A stretch of 64,000 nucleotides of DNA, from the NCBI GenBank assembly GCA_002633025.1, contig NMRB01000076.1, forward strand, positions 73,216 through 137,215, written 5' to 3'. The notes below the pieces were generated by a model. It searched no databases and had not been told where the DNA came from. It saw only the letters and a list, made by a program, of their open reading frames with translations. The position numbers and the translations under genes are program-made. The DNA comes from Notospermus geniculatus. Lineage: Eukaryota > Nemertea > Pilidiophora > Heteronemertea > Lineidae. Shown here one piece after another: positions 48,149 through 63,149 of this stretch. The stretch's first letter is position 1. Every line of letters begins with the position of its first letter.

Positions 48149-50107
48149 CTAAAAATCACTGCTCGCATTAGCTCAAGATGCCCTGGACAATTTAAGATTT
48201 ACGAGTGCAGGAACTAGGGTTCTTTGCCTCTTCTCCGGTTTTGTTTCGAACAAGTGGAAGATGCGGCAAACACAATGCCTGCAGGCGCCCTTTGTCGGGA
48301 TCGGACAGTGGCACATGTTAGCTGTCTAAATGATTGTCCACTGCACGTTTTAGCGAACATAAATCAAGAGATTTTCAACTTTGGTCATCAATGATACTTT
48401 CAGTTAGGGTACCTGGCTGTTTTGCATGATCGTTTATCATGCTTTAGACTCATTAATTATCTTAAACTAGGCTAAGGTATGTTTTATTTCGTTTACATGC
48501 CCCTATGTCTGAACCGGCATTGATATATCAGAAGAACTTGATAGAACCCTGGACGAGACCGCCCGGATTTCAACAGATTTTCACCTCGCCACATGTCTAC
48601 AGAATGCCATTGAATTTCAAGACAGAACCCTTCGTCATCATCATTTTCGACTTACACATTCCCCTGACCTTTCCTGAACCTTTTTTCGTTGACCAGTATA
48701 GGTCAAAGTCAGCATGCCTGGATTGCATACTAGTATGCGGGAAAATACTTACTAGTTCGGACCACACTGGCGGCGTCCTTTGTACTACGAGACACTCTCC
48801 CCAGCAGTGCCGTTCTGAAATGGTAAGGTCTGCCGAGCATGACGTAATAACAAATCATTCCACCTACTCTGTATTTGAACCAATGACAGCATTAAATTCA
48901 TGTATTCGACCAATAAGAGAATGTTACCTCCTGACATCAGAGCGTTGCGTCATTAATTTCAAGCGTTACATGTACATTACTTATTTATTACACACCAACA
49001 CAAAGCTCTGAACTGCGTGCATTGTTTTTTGAATGTGCAGGTCGATTCTTCTGAGGCAGGTCGAAATCAAAATCTCCCTTTTTCAAATTGCATTCTGCCT
49101 TCGGCCGCATCCTGTGGCGAGTTTCGTCCATTCGCAATTGTTATACAATGTAGACTACTGCGGGAGTCTGTTCCAATATCGGCAATGATCAGCCATTCAT
49201 GTAGGCCTACTCTCCAGAGATGCCTAATTTCGTTGGCAAGAACGTTGAACGCCGACAACGGCGGGCGAAAATCGACCGATGTGCAGAGAATGCGGGCACG
49301 TCAGGGTTAACAGGACTTTCATCATAAGGACTTATCGGGGATCATCTTGTTCGTTGTCAGGAGACAATCCGGAAAGAAGGGCTCATCTTTTTATTGAGTG
49401 TTCTTGCCGATTTTGTTTGATCAGAACGGAGACAAATGCCGTCATGACAGTGGTTCCGCCTTAATGGACGATAGGAACAAAGGAGTTGTTTGTTCAATTA
49501 TTGGGCAATGGCTGTCACTATTGGGCAAGTAAGCCACCACTTTCCATCCTCAATAAGGGACCAAGGAAACACAACAGGGTCGCCTCCATGTCAAGAGGGT
49601 CCATCATATCAAATATTTTCATCTCATCAATCAGGAACGAACTCTTTCTTTGGACACTGAAGGAACATAGAGAAAATCCCTTATCCTTATAAAAGGGATT
49701 TTGGACCTGTGTCCTTGAAAAGGGTTTTTCTAAAGGGCAGAAAAGGGACATCGAGGGGACAAAAACATGGTATGAGATTCATCGTACACCATGCGGAACC
49801 ATCTTTGTGTCTCCAGGAAAAGGGACACAGGAAGTGTTAATCTGATGCTGACTTTCGAATAGTAGTGGGGTTACCAAACTGCCCCGAAAATGAAAAGTCT
49901 TCACTGGTCGTTCGCAGGGCAGCTCCTAACCTAACCTGCACGCTAAAGCGTCGGTAACATTAGCCGGTAACTTAGCCAGAAATGGTGATGATGTTACCTT
50001 GGGCCGATGACGTCATCAAGATGGCACCCACGATTTAGTAAAATTGAAACGAAATTGAGCAACAGAATGGGAATCTTGTTTCCGGTGAATCCAATATCCC
50101 TGTACAT

Positions 50108-50155
50108 CTGCCCGTTCGGCCCATGATGCATCTGCCCGTTCGGCCCATGATGGCC
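50108..50155. repeat. 24-bp tandem duplication
   Basis: CATCTGCCCGTTCGGCCCAT followed by GATG occurs twice in tandem without visible change. Confidence 0.85.
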
Positions 50156-53100
50156 CCAGCTACGAGAATTTTTGAAAATTCACACATTACGCAAGTCCAC
50201 TTTTTTTCGTCCAGCCAATGGGGTCAAGACATTACAATAAAAACGTGTCTGAGCCGTCAGCCTCTTTGTGTGGTCACATGTCTACATTTATTATACGATC
50301 ATGTACTCTAAAAGAGCAGATAGGACAATTTCCGAGGATAGAAACTGCAAACAAATCGCATCATTGATGGTAGGAATTATGTAGGTCGCATCCTATTCGT
50401 TAGGACCACTTACTGCCGCCCTGGGTGACCTCTGGGCTCCGGCCTAACGCCCCAGGCGCCAAAAGAAAGCTTTTTCGTGTTCTCGAGCGTCTGCTAGGGA
50501 GGGTAGTGANCTACGGATTATGTCGACAATCTTAAATACAATGTCTTGGATTGCACATTTCTTGAACGACTTTGACGTCCCGCATTTTTCGCCAAGCGGG
50601 TTGACTGTCATCGGGGAAAGAGTTTCGATTTCGCTATCAATTAAAACTCTTATTCGCCCGCTTTGTACGGTCTTCTGTCACCAGCCTTAGGCCGCCGGTC
50701 CAAGACGCCCAAATGGACTCTTTTGTTCCGGATGCTTTTTAAAAGATGAGGAGCTCACTTGATGGTGCGGGACGTCAGTGTCAACAGGAGAAGAATGTGC
50801 GTGTGCAGTAACGGGTCGAGGTGATGAGAAGGCAAATCTCTGTTCATTATTTCATTAACACGTTGTTTGCTGTCATAATAAAACCAAGTGTTTCTTTGCT
50901 GGTTGGAACAAAAGATGACGCCAGTGAAGAGCCTCGAAGTCAATAGACGCATGCGCAACAGCGTCTGCTGTATTGAACTTCACTGTCGCTGGTAATATTT
51001 CGAATAATTTTGGAAACAAAAAAACTGCCGATTAAGAAAACGTGGATCTAGATTCTTCTCCGGTAGAGGTTTCCACGAGAGTGAGCATGAAATTACTAAT
51101 TATCGTCTGCAAGTGGAAACCAAAGACCTTTTGTTCAGGGTGTCGTTATTGTCTCTGATGAAAAAAATATTGATATTGATGTAATGAAACCGCCAGAAAG
51201 ATGATGACCAAAGCTGGGATTGGCTGGCTGGGAGCTTCTCTCGTTTGCTCAAACCAAAACAAGAGGCCAAATTCGACAGGTTCGGTCCAGGCGATTCATC
51301 GTCATCTCTGCACATGGGAAACGACATTGGGCCAAGATTTAGAAAAGTTGAAGTAAAAAGATCCAAGATGAAGGCAGTAGGCTCAGATTTGCAGTAATGG
51401 CGTCCGAATGGGCGCTAAACGCCCACACGTGTTGATTTGATCATCTTGATTACATGACGTCCCATAGCAAAATCTTTGTCTTGCAGACGATAGACGTCGT
51501 CTGCCTCTGGCTAGGTGAAAAATGAAAGGATGGATACATAGTGGAGCTTGCCATCACATCACCATGTAATCAGATAGTTTCATTTAAACAATGAAACGAT
51601 GAAAAAGATGTGTAGACCGGTTTTGAAGTCACCCTGAGGTCTCATTGGCACGTGTACGCCAGACGTTGCTACTTTAACTCTACAAAGTTGCGTCAATGTT
51701 GTTGTTAATGTTACAGGAAGGGAATTAATATGTCACTTTTGTTTTGGTGTTGAATGGCCTGCTTGTCGGTGACGGTGGTCACACGTTACGCAAGTTCAAA
51801 GGGCAGAACAGTGTCACGTTCTGCGAAATTTTACACCGAAATATCGTTCATGAAAACTTGTACGCGCGTGTGTACCTGACAGTTAGTGTCTTCCATCAAC
51901 GTGTCCCTTTGCCCTGGCCTTTTCTGACCTGTCTTTTTTTCTGCTATTCACGGTGATGATAACCTCCGCATTTCAAAATTGAATCCTAGATTGCAAACTC
52001 ACAGCGTGAGTCGAACGATTTTCAATGGAGCCACATCTATTCATGATATCAGAGCTATAGACACCATCATCCAACTCCGCCCAAACGAGATCAGTCTCGG
52101 GTCGTTGCAAAACCCGGAAGTACCCCAGAGGGTACGTCTAAATCCTGTCATTCGAACGCCTTCATGGTATCGTTTTTGGAACCCTCTCCAATCCCGTAGA
52201 CAAATAGAATGAACAAGGTATGCAGGCAAGGTCTCATGGACCTGACACTACGCTAAATTCTTTAATTGCCTTCTTTATTAGGAAAATTGAACTGTCAAGA
52301 TTTATTCTTGACACTTTTGTTATAATCTCTTCAGAATTTCGGTAAGTTCCCTTGACTAGAATGAATTATGTAAGACCTGTTTCTTGCGTACCATCCCCGG
52401 ATTGTATGATGGACAATTAACTTGCAGTTATGCTTTTATCTTCACTTTGGAGAGGCGCATTTTATGATTGTTGTCACGCCTCCCGCTGCTCGTCAATCTG
52501 TCCTTGCGTAAGTTTTCCCCTTTCTGGTCTCGCATTGGAGAGTTGTGCGAGATTTCACGTTGATAGGGTAGGATTTTGACATCTAAAGAACGTTAGCCTA
52601 GGCCTAAATACAACATCCGCCCTTCCGGATTTACGAAAATGATATTACAGCTTCCCCACAGCCGCGATGGTTGTTTTGTCGGCGGCCACTTTCTACGCTA
52701 AACCGGACTCGTCGGCGCCAGTTTGCGGTCTTGCAAGCACAGAAACAGGTTGGCTATTGACGGTTATTTGGGAAATGTTCAAACCTGACCACATCAAACT
52801 CGGCGGTTTATAGGTACACAACGTATACTCTCACCTGCAACAATACCATCAAAGGACCGCCAGTCACGTGATGACAAGCCAAGATGGCCGGCCACAATCT
52901 GGTAAGGACATTTAAGTTGATGACCGATAAAACTACCTGTTACAATGTTCAGTACTTTCATATCCCCTTCACACCTCTTAAATCTGAACAAATGGAAGAT
53001 CCCTGCTTCTCACCTAAGACAATAGACCACTTCTGCAGGAATCTCGACTGGTGGAGTGTTGCTTGTTGTCTGGGCAATTTATAGTCGTAACTAAAATGTG

Positions 53101-56100
53101 ATGAAAGAAAAAATAATTTTGATAAGTGCATTTTTTTATTCACCAGTATCTTCATCATCCTCGAGGCTTATGACTGGGCGGACGTTGTGTATGGTAGGAT
53201 TCCATGCCCTCTTCGTCGTAGCCTCTGGGTACAAGAAGAAAAAGACAGAATCCGACGAAAAAGAAGTTTTTTTTCTAAGACAACTGAAAGTTCCTACTGA
53301 CAGAAATCATTTTCCTGTGAGCTGGACTTTCAAGAGAAATTCATGACATAAACACAACAGAATTCGTTCAAACTGAATACTGCCAAACCTTGGAATCTGT
53401 CATCATCATCCATTGGGAACACAAAAAAACTCATCCCGATATATTCAGCATTGTGGTTTATTCCTTCTAACCCTGCCCGAAGTGACAGGCACTGGAGGTT
53501 ACAATCCCAACCCTGCATAAAACGCATTTTACAGAGGAGGTTACATGAATATGATACAACGTAACACTCCGGTTTTTTGGATGTTTACAAAAGACGAGGT
53601 TGGCTCTGGTCTGAGAGTGAAACCTGAGTGATCTTCTTACGTGTCGAAAAAGTAAGAATTCTTTTGCCTCAAGGTCTGCCTAGGTTAACAAGACAACTGA
53701 AACCTTTCTGTCAAATTTACATGTTCTTCTATACATTTCCAACAAATCATAACGGCAATGAAGCATCACGCTGCAGTGAAATATGAGAAGTCCTTTTCAG
53801 TTTTTATTTTCTGGGAATAATTCCTTGACTCCCCTTAGCTACATCAACGCATGTCCGGTAGGTGTGTGATGCCAACACCTTGCCCTACGGCCTCTACAGC
53901 CCCATAACATTAAGTATTCACAAAAAACACCCCCACAAGATGAGACTGAAGCTAGTTCTTTCGGCAGTTGCTGATGTCAACAGGATACCTTTGCCCCTTG
54001 GCATTTCTCCGATCTGCCGGTGTGAACGGTTGTTATGTTAGCCTACTTGATGCTGTCCTCAGGACACAAGCCCAGCAATCTTAGCCCCCATGGCAAACTG
54101 CATCAGGAAAACAAAGTTCCTCATCGTTCTCTTGATTCATTATCAGAACTCTTTTATTAAAGATTCTACATTGAATCATCAATGAGCCATGACAGCAATA
54201 CATTGAATCATCAGAGGTTCAAAATGCTACTTGAACTTCCGTGTGGAGCCCAGTGGTGATACGTACAGTCTCATAAATTCGTCGTGCACAACAAAAAAAA
54301 CTTGTTGCACACATGTTTTTTCGACCAATTTCATGCAAGTCTGCACTAACTCAAAGGCCAGTGATACAGAAAAGATGTTTCGTTTCTTCTCGAATCGGCA
54401 TCTGCAATCTCCAACAGCGAAAGGTTCAAGAAGAACGACTGTACCGAGTGAGAATTTGGGTTGTGGTGAGGTCTCTAATTAGCCTCCATTGATGTGGCGG
54501 AAGATCATTCAAACTTTCGTTCGAACAAGTTCAGCTGTTTTATTTACATACGTTTGATCGCCACGTGAAATAAAAAATGCCCTGAGCCTGATGTTTCGCA
54601 CAAAAAAAGCCACAACATCTTTCGAAATAGAAGGATTGGTATCATGATTATACCAGTAGGAAGTGATTTTTCACTGTCGGCGTGAAATTTAATTACCATC
54701 CGGGTACTTGAGAAAATGACCAGCAGACGTTTCTTGGGTGCATGTAAATGGTGGAAATGCACCTGGCACGCCGTACCATTATTTTTGGCTCCAAGCAAAT
54801 GCACTGGTATTGNACAACGAGCAACTTCATCCCCTTGGTACCAAACGAACGCCTATGAGCTACAAACCCGAAAATCACCTACACTATAAAAATATCAGTA
54901 GCGATCCATAAAGGCCTTCGTCGTGTGCTGCCGCCGTCGGCGGGTTCCGGGATCATTGCGTCCAGTGTTAAAGCCCCACTGTATTGAATGTGAAAAACGC
55001 CGGCAAATCTCATCGCCGCGATTCTCGCACGACGTCACGACGTCAGCGTAGTGTAAAATGTACTACGCTCTGTCTGAATACATTAGAGCTCTCCCTGCAG
55101 CTTTTTCCAATGCGTGCTGAAAACTATTATAGGCCTTGATTCTGTGAAGTGCGTATCAGGCAAGCATTTTGGGGACCTTCACGAGGCTATGGGACCTCTA
55201 TGTGCACTCTCCTAACTTTTTGAAAATATCGTAAAATTCAATACTGTGGGGCTTTTAAAAGTTGGCTGAATGGTTTTCTGTACATGTATGCACTTGTACA
55301 TGTACGAGGCTGAAGATACGCACTCGCTTTTCGGCATGGCCTGAGGTTTATCTCTGCCATGGCTTCTTGCTGGTGTTCAAGGTTGGAGGCTCCAAAGATG
55401 GTAGTTTCATTTCGCCTGATGCTGTATGCTCCCAAGTCTACAGGTTGATCTTCCCAAGGTCCGCGTCTTCGATCAGCTTAGCTGTCATGGCTGTTCTTTC
55501 TCTTTCGCCAGGTAACCTTCCTTCTTCATCGACACCGTGAACTATCGGACTCTCAAAGAGTCAGGCCGAAGGATGTTGTGGACACAGATTTCAGCATCTC
55601 ATGTTATTTTCTCGCCTTCGTACGAATGTTTACCGTCATAACTGCCTGTAGCCCGAGGATGAGTACACACAAACCGGCCTGCTGATTTGTTTGCTTATAC
55701 ATTAGGAAGCGGGCTCATCAGGAACCGCCCTGGCAAACCCATTGTGTCCGCACTGCCGTGAAGAAGCTGAAGAAAATAGGTCGGTATTTGGTCTCTTTCA
55801 TGGACGAATTATCAAATATTTTAAATAGACTTACTGGTTTATCTGGGTTTTATTTTGAGAGGGTGGGTCGTGGAGGGGCTCTACTGCAATTTCTGACCGA
55901 GTCACGTCTTGTGTGTATAGTGCAATCATGATGTAGTGCGCGTTATGGAATTTTAATTGGCGTTATGTGAGAGAGCGTACTCCAAAGTTAAAACAAACAG
56001 AGATAACTTTCTCAACCCGTGCTTCGGTCTTTCTACCTTCACTGTAAAAGCCGGCGGGTACTTTAACTTTGTGATGACCCCTGCCCTCCTCACGTGTAGT

Positions 56101-58149
56101 GTGGACACAAGGGCTAATTCCGTCCCTAGAAACCGACTATTAACACACTATGGATGCGCAAACCAAAGCGATTTTCATCCATCAAAACACATCCATAATA
56201 TTATTTCGTCATTTCCGGCTTGTGAAATAATCCGTATTAAAGGACCGCATCTTGAAGATATCGCCAAGGACATCAGCTGTGTTTGCAGACCCTTGTATTT
56301 ACATTTAGACCCTTTTGAATGAAAGGAAGCTGACATATGATGTACTTCGGCAGTACCCCTAATTTGTCCCGATGTAGACAGAGGTAATAAACCTTGACAC
56401 GACAGTTAAAGCCATTCTTACTGAGCTTCTGCCCATGAGGCGGACGTAGATCTTACAACGTGCGTAACGTGGAATCCAGGCTACCTGTTGCTGGGGTAAA
56501 TGTTTGGAAGCTGGGGTATTCCAACAGAAACCCTTACCAATTGTATCAGATGGAGAAATGTAAATCCTGATGATACGTTGAACATTTGCAACACCGATTA
56601 TAATGTAATTATACCCTTCCGTTTACAACTCCAAAAATTAATTCATCATTTTATTATGATCAAATTCAAGGAGGACGAATTTCTGGGGGTCAGACGCGCT
56701 ATAACGGTTGTAGACGAATGACTTAATCATACCTTAGAAAAAATCCTTTGCCAGGATTCGCTTCCAGTGAATAGCGTTATGAAGATGCCGTCTCCTCCCC
56801 GCCCCTACTTTTCTTAACATCTATAAAAAGGGAACACCTTAGTTGGCCTCTTGAGTTAAGGTATTAAAGCTTAAAGAAGCGGTAACTCGATACCACAGAG
56901 CATTAAATGTCAAGGGATCGTGCAGACCGTATCATTAATTTGAATTATGGCCTATAATAAGTCAAGGAGATTAAGTGGCTATTGTTTCCTTGCGTTTTAA
57001 ATAAAATTACCCATTGATGATCCGCATGCACGCCGCATCTAAGAAATTGCCCCAAATTCATTAAAGAAGTTTTTTATACCTTGCATGACGCACATTCAAT
57101 ATAAGATGTCCTTGAGTTTCATTAAACAGGTCAACTGTATTGTTATTTTTCAAATTCCGATAGTCCACCGCCGCTTCCGAGAAGTCAATTACCTCAACTG
57201 AGCGCTGAGGGGTTAATAAATAATCACACTATTGAAACCGTACCTGAATGCATCCTTTAGAATCTGCTCTCCTTCCTACAAAGGGTGTTATACCTTTATA
57301 AACAAGGTCACCCGTTCAGCATCTCGGCTCAGGTTACACCCCTGTGGCTCCTGAAACATTCGAACTTGACAACGCTCACCACCTTCCAAGTCCGAGGCCA
57401 ACCAACGCTCGTTGAATCCTTGTTTGATCTGTGCATTCTTTCAGATCCCCAGTTTCCACCCGTAAGGGTTTCACTGGATGGTTCCTCGCAGGGTTTGAGT
57501 AGAAACAGAGAAATGCCAAAAACCTAACGACTCGTATTGAAGATGCAAGGTCATTTACTAATCTTGCCATGGGTCTAGTTCTAGAGTTCGCTGACAAAGC
57601 CAAGATAGCAAGGTCCGAGTAAAAATAGTTCTGAACAAAACTGGGGGTTTGAACGTAAAACCATTCGGTAAAGACACCCTGTAGTCAGTTTGCACATGGT
57701 TCTTACGTAAACATTTTGCAGTCTGAAACTTCCTATTCGTTGGTTTATCATGCAGTCAAGATGCCAGTACTGCGGTGAAATCGGCACACCATCATGTTCA
57801 CGTTAATCGTACGTAAGGTATAGCACTTCCGTTCCAACCGGAAGTAAAGGTGGCAGCGTATCATTGCAGCACAAAGGTCGTCCATATACAATGTACATGT
57901 ATTTTCGTTTGGATCGATTCAAGATCAATAAAGTCCATAGTTGATCGCCTACCTATTACCAGAAATAAGCAGATGTGGAATAAAATGATACATACGAACA
58001 GGTAAATTTACTGTGACCTTGCCCAACAACCTTGCCTTACACTTGCCCAACCTACCGTGGTTTACGGCAAAACAAAGACTTCTGTTTACAACATGAATAT
58101 TGTTTTATCAAACAATGGCCGCGAATCATAATTGTTATCCACTCACGAA

Positions 58150-58440
58150 AAATACAATCATCTTAAAGATAATATATCACGGATATTTTCGCGGGCCACG
58201 AAAATCATTGTTTATTTACATTTTGTTTGTTTATTTCTCGTTTTTCTTTGTCTTATGAGTAATTTGTTGGTGGCGTGCCCCTCTAGAAATTCTTTTGATA
58301 CTGAAAACATTCAATTTGGTGGGTTGGCATGTCCCAAAAGTTCAAAATAACATAATGTAAACATCCATGTTTACAAACATTAAACGTAAACAATGAAGTC
58401 GTGATATAGTATCTTTAAGTATTTTCATGGGCCATGATAT
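58150..58440. repeat. Imperfect inverted repeat, possible MITE
   Basis: ATCTTAAAGATAATATATCACG near 58160 pairs with CGTGATATAGTATCTTTAAG near 58400. Boundaries are uncertain and no coding content is seen. Confidence 0.4.
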
Positions 58441-59141
58441 ATTGTTTGTTGAGGGCCAGAACGTGTTGTATGGTCACCCCTCACTGGAAAGTGTCCAAAA
58501 GTGGCCGGCTGCCTGCCACTGGGTATCTGAATACATATAGTAGTGAGGGCTGATTCTGACACTTGTCGTCAGTGAGGGCTGTGGTGGCGAAAGTGCGAAC
58601 TCCAAATGGTGGATCGTAGATATTAGAGCATATTGGCCTATACGCCTGTCCTCGAATTTGTCTGTCATCTTCAGAAAACGGTAGCCTCCTCGTACATTTA
58701 GGTACGTACGCACCGGACATCCTCCCTGACGGCTGGCGGTCAAGTCATTGATGTCCGAATGTCTACTCGATGCTGTCCTAGCAATATCAACGTTGAAGTG
58801 GTCACAGTGTTGGAATCGATACTCAATGACACTTGGGCTGTTGATATACAATGTGTACTTAGATACTCAAACATCCGTGATACACACGTGGGTCATTTGA
58901 CTTATCTATTTAAAGATAGATGGATGCCGATAAGAAAATGAGCGGTAACTTTTGTAGTCAGAATGAAGCAATCTTCAGGGATCCTTTTTCCATGTACGTA
59001 CACTGCGAACCACAAGCATTCTCTTGCACCTGTAATTCGAACCTTCAAACTTCCTCAGCAAAGCGCTTAATATCATGCGCCTCGGCCTAGCGATGGTTCA
59101 GTCTTCTGAGACGAAAATCGGTGTGTAGCAACATGTGGGTA

Positions 59142-59300
59142 AAGCCTGCCGCACACTCTCGTGTTCGCGTATTTTCGGTGAGTTTTCGGCTTCGCGAGGC
59201 AGAAAACTCACCAAAAATACGCGAACACGCAAGCTATCTGCTGAGCAAACGGTCTCGAATGACTTTTTGCTCAGCAGTAGCTCCAGTGTGCGGCAGGCTT
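59142..59300. mobile_element. 159-bp MITE with two internal hairpins
   Basis: The ends AAGCCTGCCGCACACT and the exact reverse complement are flanked by TA (59140-59141 and 59301-59302). Inside, GTGTTCGCGTATTTTCGGTG pairs with a downstream copy, and CTGCTGAGCAAA pairs with TTTTGCTCAGCAG. It would fold as a three-arm structure. Confidence 0.8.
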
Positions 59301-60284
59301 TAAGAATGATTCCGGTGCTGATTCATTTGAGAGTGGCCATCCACTAGAAAACGTTCGTGCCCCTTCAACAAGTGGTTTGAAAACAATGTGGGAGCACGAG
59401 ATACATACAAGTAGCATTATATTACATATGGACAGAAACTGGATCCTGGGTGAACGGGTTGAAAGGTGTCATGGCCAAAAGGCACTCAAGTTTTTAATAT
59501 CTGATATGAAAAGGGCAACTGGGGAGGTTGAGAGTACGGGAGACAATACGTGATGGCCTCTCAGCACGTGCGTTCATATACCGTTATGTATGGATCATCA
59601 TGATCGCACCCTTGCTCAGCAGTGTCAAGTGACGAACATGATTCACTTAGCCTTGGTTGGAGGATGAAACCAATTGTTTTAGCACTTGTAACGCTACATC
59701 TCATCTGCAAACAAATACGAGTGTCGTGGGGGCATAAACTGGATTTGGGCATTGAACTGTGCTCTTCCAAACGTGGTAACGTTCCGTTATCAATTCCCGT
59801 CGTCATCACGGTGCCTGGCCCCAATTCGAAATGTTTCATCTTGCCTTACTGTAAAGATTGCCCTACTCTAAAGATTGTTATTTTCAAAGAAGTTGTTGCC
59901 ATCGAGAATATTTCACATCAGATGTGGAATAAACCCACGGACCGCCCGAAGGATGTTCGATCTTTGTCATAGATGCTTTCATATGGAAAGATAGAGACCT
60001 GAAAAAGGAAACGCATTGGTGCAACACACACTGTAAATCCAGGTGACGCGTTTAGCGTTTAGTTTTGTGTTTAACAAAACACAACTTAACACATTACGTG
60101 AATATAACTGAACATATCATCAGGACAGGCGTTCTATCCGCCTAGAAACATACGTCTTGTTGCCTAAAATGCCGAAATATATCATTTGTTGTCCTGTAAA
60201 TCTAAAGTCTAAACACGAAACTAAACGGGAATATGCAACACTTTTTAAACATCTAAACGCGATTAGTTTTCCATTAGAAATGAA

Positions 60285-60465
60285 NNNNNNNNNNNNNNNN
60301 NNNNNNNNNNNNNNNNNNNNNNNNNNNNNNNNNNNNNNNNNNNNNNNNNNNNNNNNNNNNNNNNNNNNNNNNNNNNNNNNNNNNNNNNNNNNNNNNNNNN
60401 NNNNNNNNNNNNNNNNNNNNNNNNNNNNNNNNNNNNNNNNNNNNNNNNNNNNNNNNNNNNNNNNN
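60285..60465. other. Assembly gap, 181 N
   Basis: A run of N. Both flanks carry TTTAGCGTTTA-like words, so the gap probably lies inside a repeat. Confidence 0.99.
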
Positions 60466-63149
60466 ATTTAGCGTTTAAAAACGGACAGTTGAAATAAGAA
60501 TTATATCAGTTTCTCTTCTTTTGTGTGACATAATGGCTTTGTGTTTTATTCATTTAATGATTTTTGTACGCCCCATAAACCACCGACCTGACGCAGCAGA
60601 TGAAATTGACCGTGCTGATGAACTTTGAAAGGGCTTTGTTCTCAACCTGTTGCCCGAAATATTTTTATGTCTAATTTGATGATGAGCATTGTTGCAAACG
60701 AATGAAACAGATCAAAACTGGCGTCAGAGAGTGATCTTAACAAGAAGAAGCACCTAATTAGAAATAAAACAACAATCATTGTCTCACACCATTGTCTGAC
60801 CACGTGGCGTGACCCCCTCCCCTTTCCGGTTCCCGGCCCTTTCATGATACGAGTCATTGAGTCCCTTAATATTTACATTATATGTTGACACCCGTCTGAT
60901 TAGGAGAGGAGCCACATTATCTCGCCTACCCCACGAGATGTCTGGAAGAAAACAAAACCATCTGCTGTCATCTGATCAATATAAGGTTCGATTTTATCAT
61001 TGTCTTTTTCTGAAGTACAGTATCAGGTATAGGATTGGATCTGGTACGTCTTGAAACGATTGACCTTTGGCGTTTCCCATTCGCACGGGTTGCGTTACCC
61101 TTTTCCTTAAGCGGTGCAGTGGCTTGAGAGGGTACCACCAGATTTGCAGTGTAGGCCTCGATACCGTACACCTCAGATTTGTGCTCGGCCTTCTCATGAC
61201 TGCACTGCTTCGTCATGTTCGTGCATGCCGGAAACTGTCGCTGGGAGAAGCCAGCCTACAGTAGATAAAGTCATGACTACTAGTTGAGCCTGAAATACAA
61301 TAAATGGTGAACTGCTTTCCACTCAATCCTTGATTTTGCATCGTTGTCGTCTTCTTGATTCATGTACCTTTACCGCATTCTTCTCTTATCTTGTTCACAA
61401 CAGTTTATTGATAAGAAAGGGATTTTGTTGAGAAAGAGGGAGAGGCAAATTTCACCATTTCTGAGCTGTCATTGAGAAGTTTCATGGCAACTTTTGTCAA
61501 TATTGTAACACCATGTATGTTCTTGATGGGTGTGATCCTGTGTTGAAGGAACTCCAAGGATGACTTGGTGGTAATTTATCGTGAATGACGGGCAGCATCT
61601 GCAAGGGTTGGTCATCCTTTCTCTTCGTGACGGAAGACGTAACGGGGTGGGAACTTCGTTAATTTCTCGCCAAGACGATGGAAGGGATGATTGAAGGAAA
61701 CACACGACGGCACTGCCTTTTAATTGGTAGATGAATGAAGGGCGCTGGTTGTTACACAGAGCCATACAATCCAAGCTAAGGATTGATAAGAGATTACTCA
61801 CCGACACGCGGCCGCCATTGTTCTGGTGGGTTGGCCATTCGCCATGCGCGTGTGTCAACGCCGTCTGAAGGAAGCTACCAGCAGAAAAGTGGCCACCGTG
61901 AAATCACGACGTTTGACTTGCAGGTCCAACCCCACCTTCCTGATAATTAGTAGGTTAAATTTTGAGATGTAGACGTTAAGTCAGCGCAGAATTAGGCTCT
62001 AGGAAGATGAGTACAGGATGGGCGAGGCACATTTTCCATCCGCGTGTATCATGTTCGAATCATATTTCATCTCGTCGCGTACAAGCGTCTTGTCACTGCC
62101 GCGTCTTAAAAATGAATCATTTTACCATAAAGGACGCTTTATCATGTAAAATTTGAAAATTTTGCAAAGCAGGAAGAAACTTTTGTGTTGTACCAACAAT
62201 GCCGTAAAGAATAGATGCTTTATTTCTGCCCCTCTTCACACTCTTTCAGACAATGCTCGCGCGGACCGATGAAGAATCTTACTGTATACGATAGTGAGTG
62301 TAAAGTTCAAACGGGCAGTCATTTAGAAAATGCCTCATAAGAGAAACTTAGTCCAGTTTTTCGTGGCTAATGAATTGGCACCTAGCCGTGTCTAGGCAAC
62401 GCATTATGAGAACCGCTATCAACTTTTCATAAGGAAACTTTGATTTTAAAAGTTTTCAGAATAAGATAATTTAAGATTGTATGGCACTTCCGCTTGAGTT
62501 GTTACCGATAAAACAAACCCAGCAGCTGAGCGTGCCATGGGGGTCCGAATAATGCACCGCTCGTAACAAAGACCACGCAAAGACACAAGAGAGTGAAGCC
62601 GGCCGACTTTCAGCACAATAATTCCTCGAACGACGGGTGAGGAAATTCGGCAGAAAAATCAGTGCAGATTCTTACGGGATTTGGAAGTACATGTAATCGG
62701 CTTTGGGTCCGAGCCCACACCCATCCTCCAGATCTTCTGCCCACTGCCTTTACTGGTGTTTGACCCCCGCGGCTCCATAGAGGGTGCAGTGGTGTGGATG
62801 GCAAAACCGAGGAGCAAGTGGTCGCACACGTGGCAGGAACGATGTCCAATTGTGTAAGTTACAACAACGCTTTAAACTCAAGAAAATGCGCGATTAAAAA
62901 AACGTATCTATTGAATGGAGGTGAGAGGCTGAAGAGACGAGGTATCGGTGGTAAAAGAAACGGGTGGGTGTGAAGACCGTGGTGTTAGACAGGCAGTCAT
63001 GGATGTGACTTAAATCTTTTCGACATCAACCTGACGTTGTAAGGGTACGGGAAGTGGAGTTCTGAGATTTGAGATGGCGAAACCGTGTTCAGCCATTGGC
63101 AAAGTGTAATTCCTCCAAGGTGCAATGAAAGCATCCTAAGGTAACCAGA

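Larger units (their letters stand above)
48150..59130. other. Long stretch without supported gene
   Basis: Frames up to 168 codons occur (48505-49011 plus), but they have irregular composition and no family or splice support. Near 52884 an ATG in AAGATGGCC context is followed by a GTAAGG donor after six codons, a possible tiny first exon. Confidence 0.4.

Noticed and set aside
48505-49011. 168-codon plus-strand frame
   Set aside because: It is the longest uninterrupted frame outside the called genes, but it shows no domain or consistent composition; frames of this size occur by chance in a window this long.
59622-59972. Secreted-type 116-codon frame with hydrophobic leader
   Set aside because: The opposite strand gives an equally plausible frame (59561-59839), and no splice or family support exists.
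60157-60471. 104-codon frame
   Set aside because: More than half of it is N.
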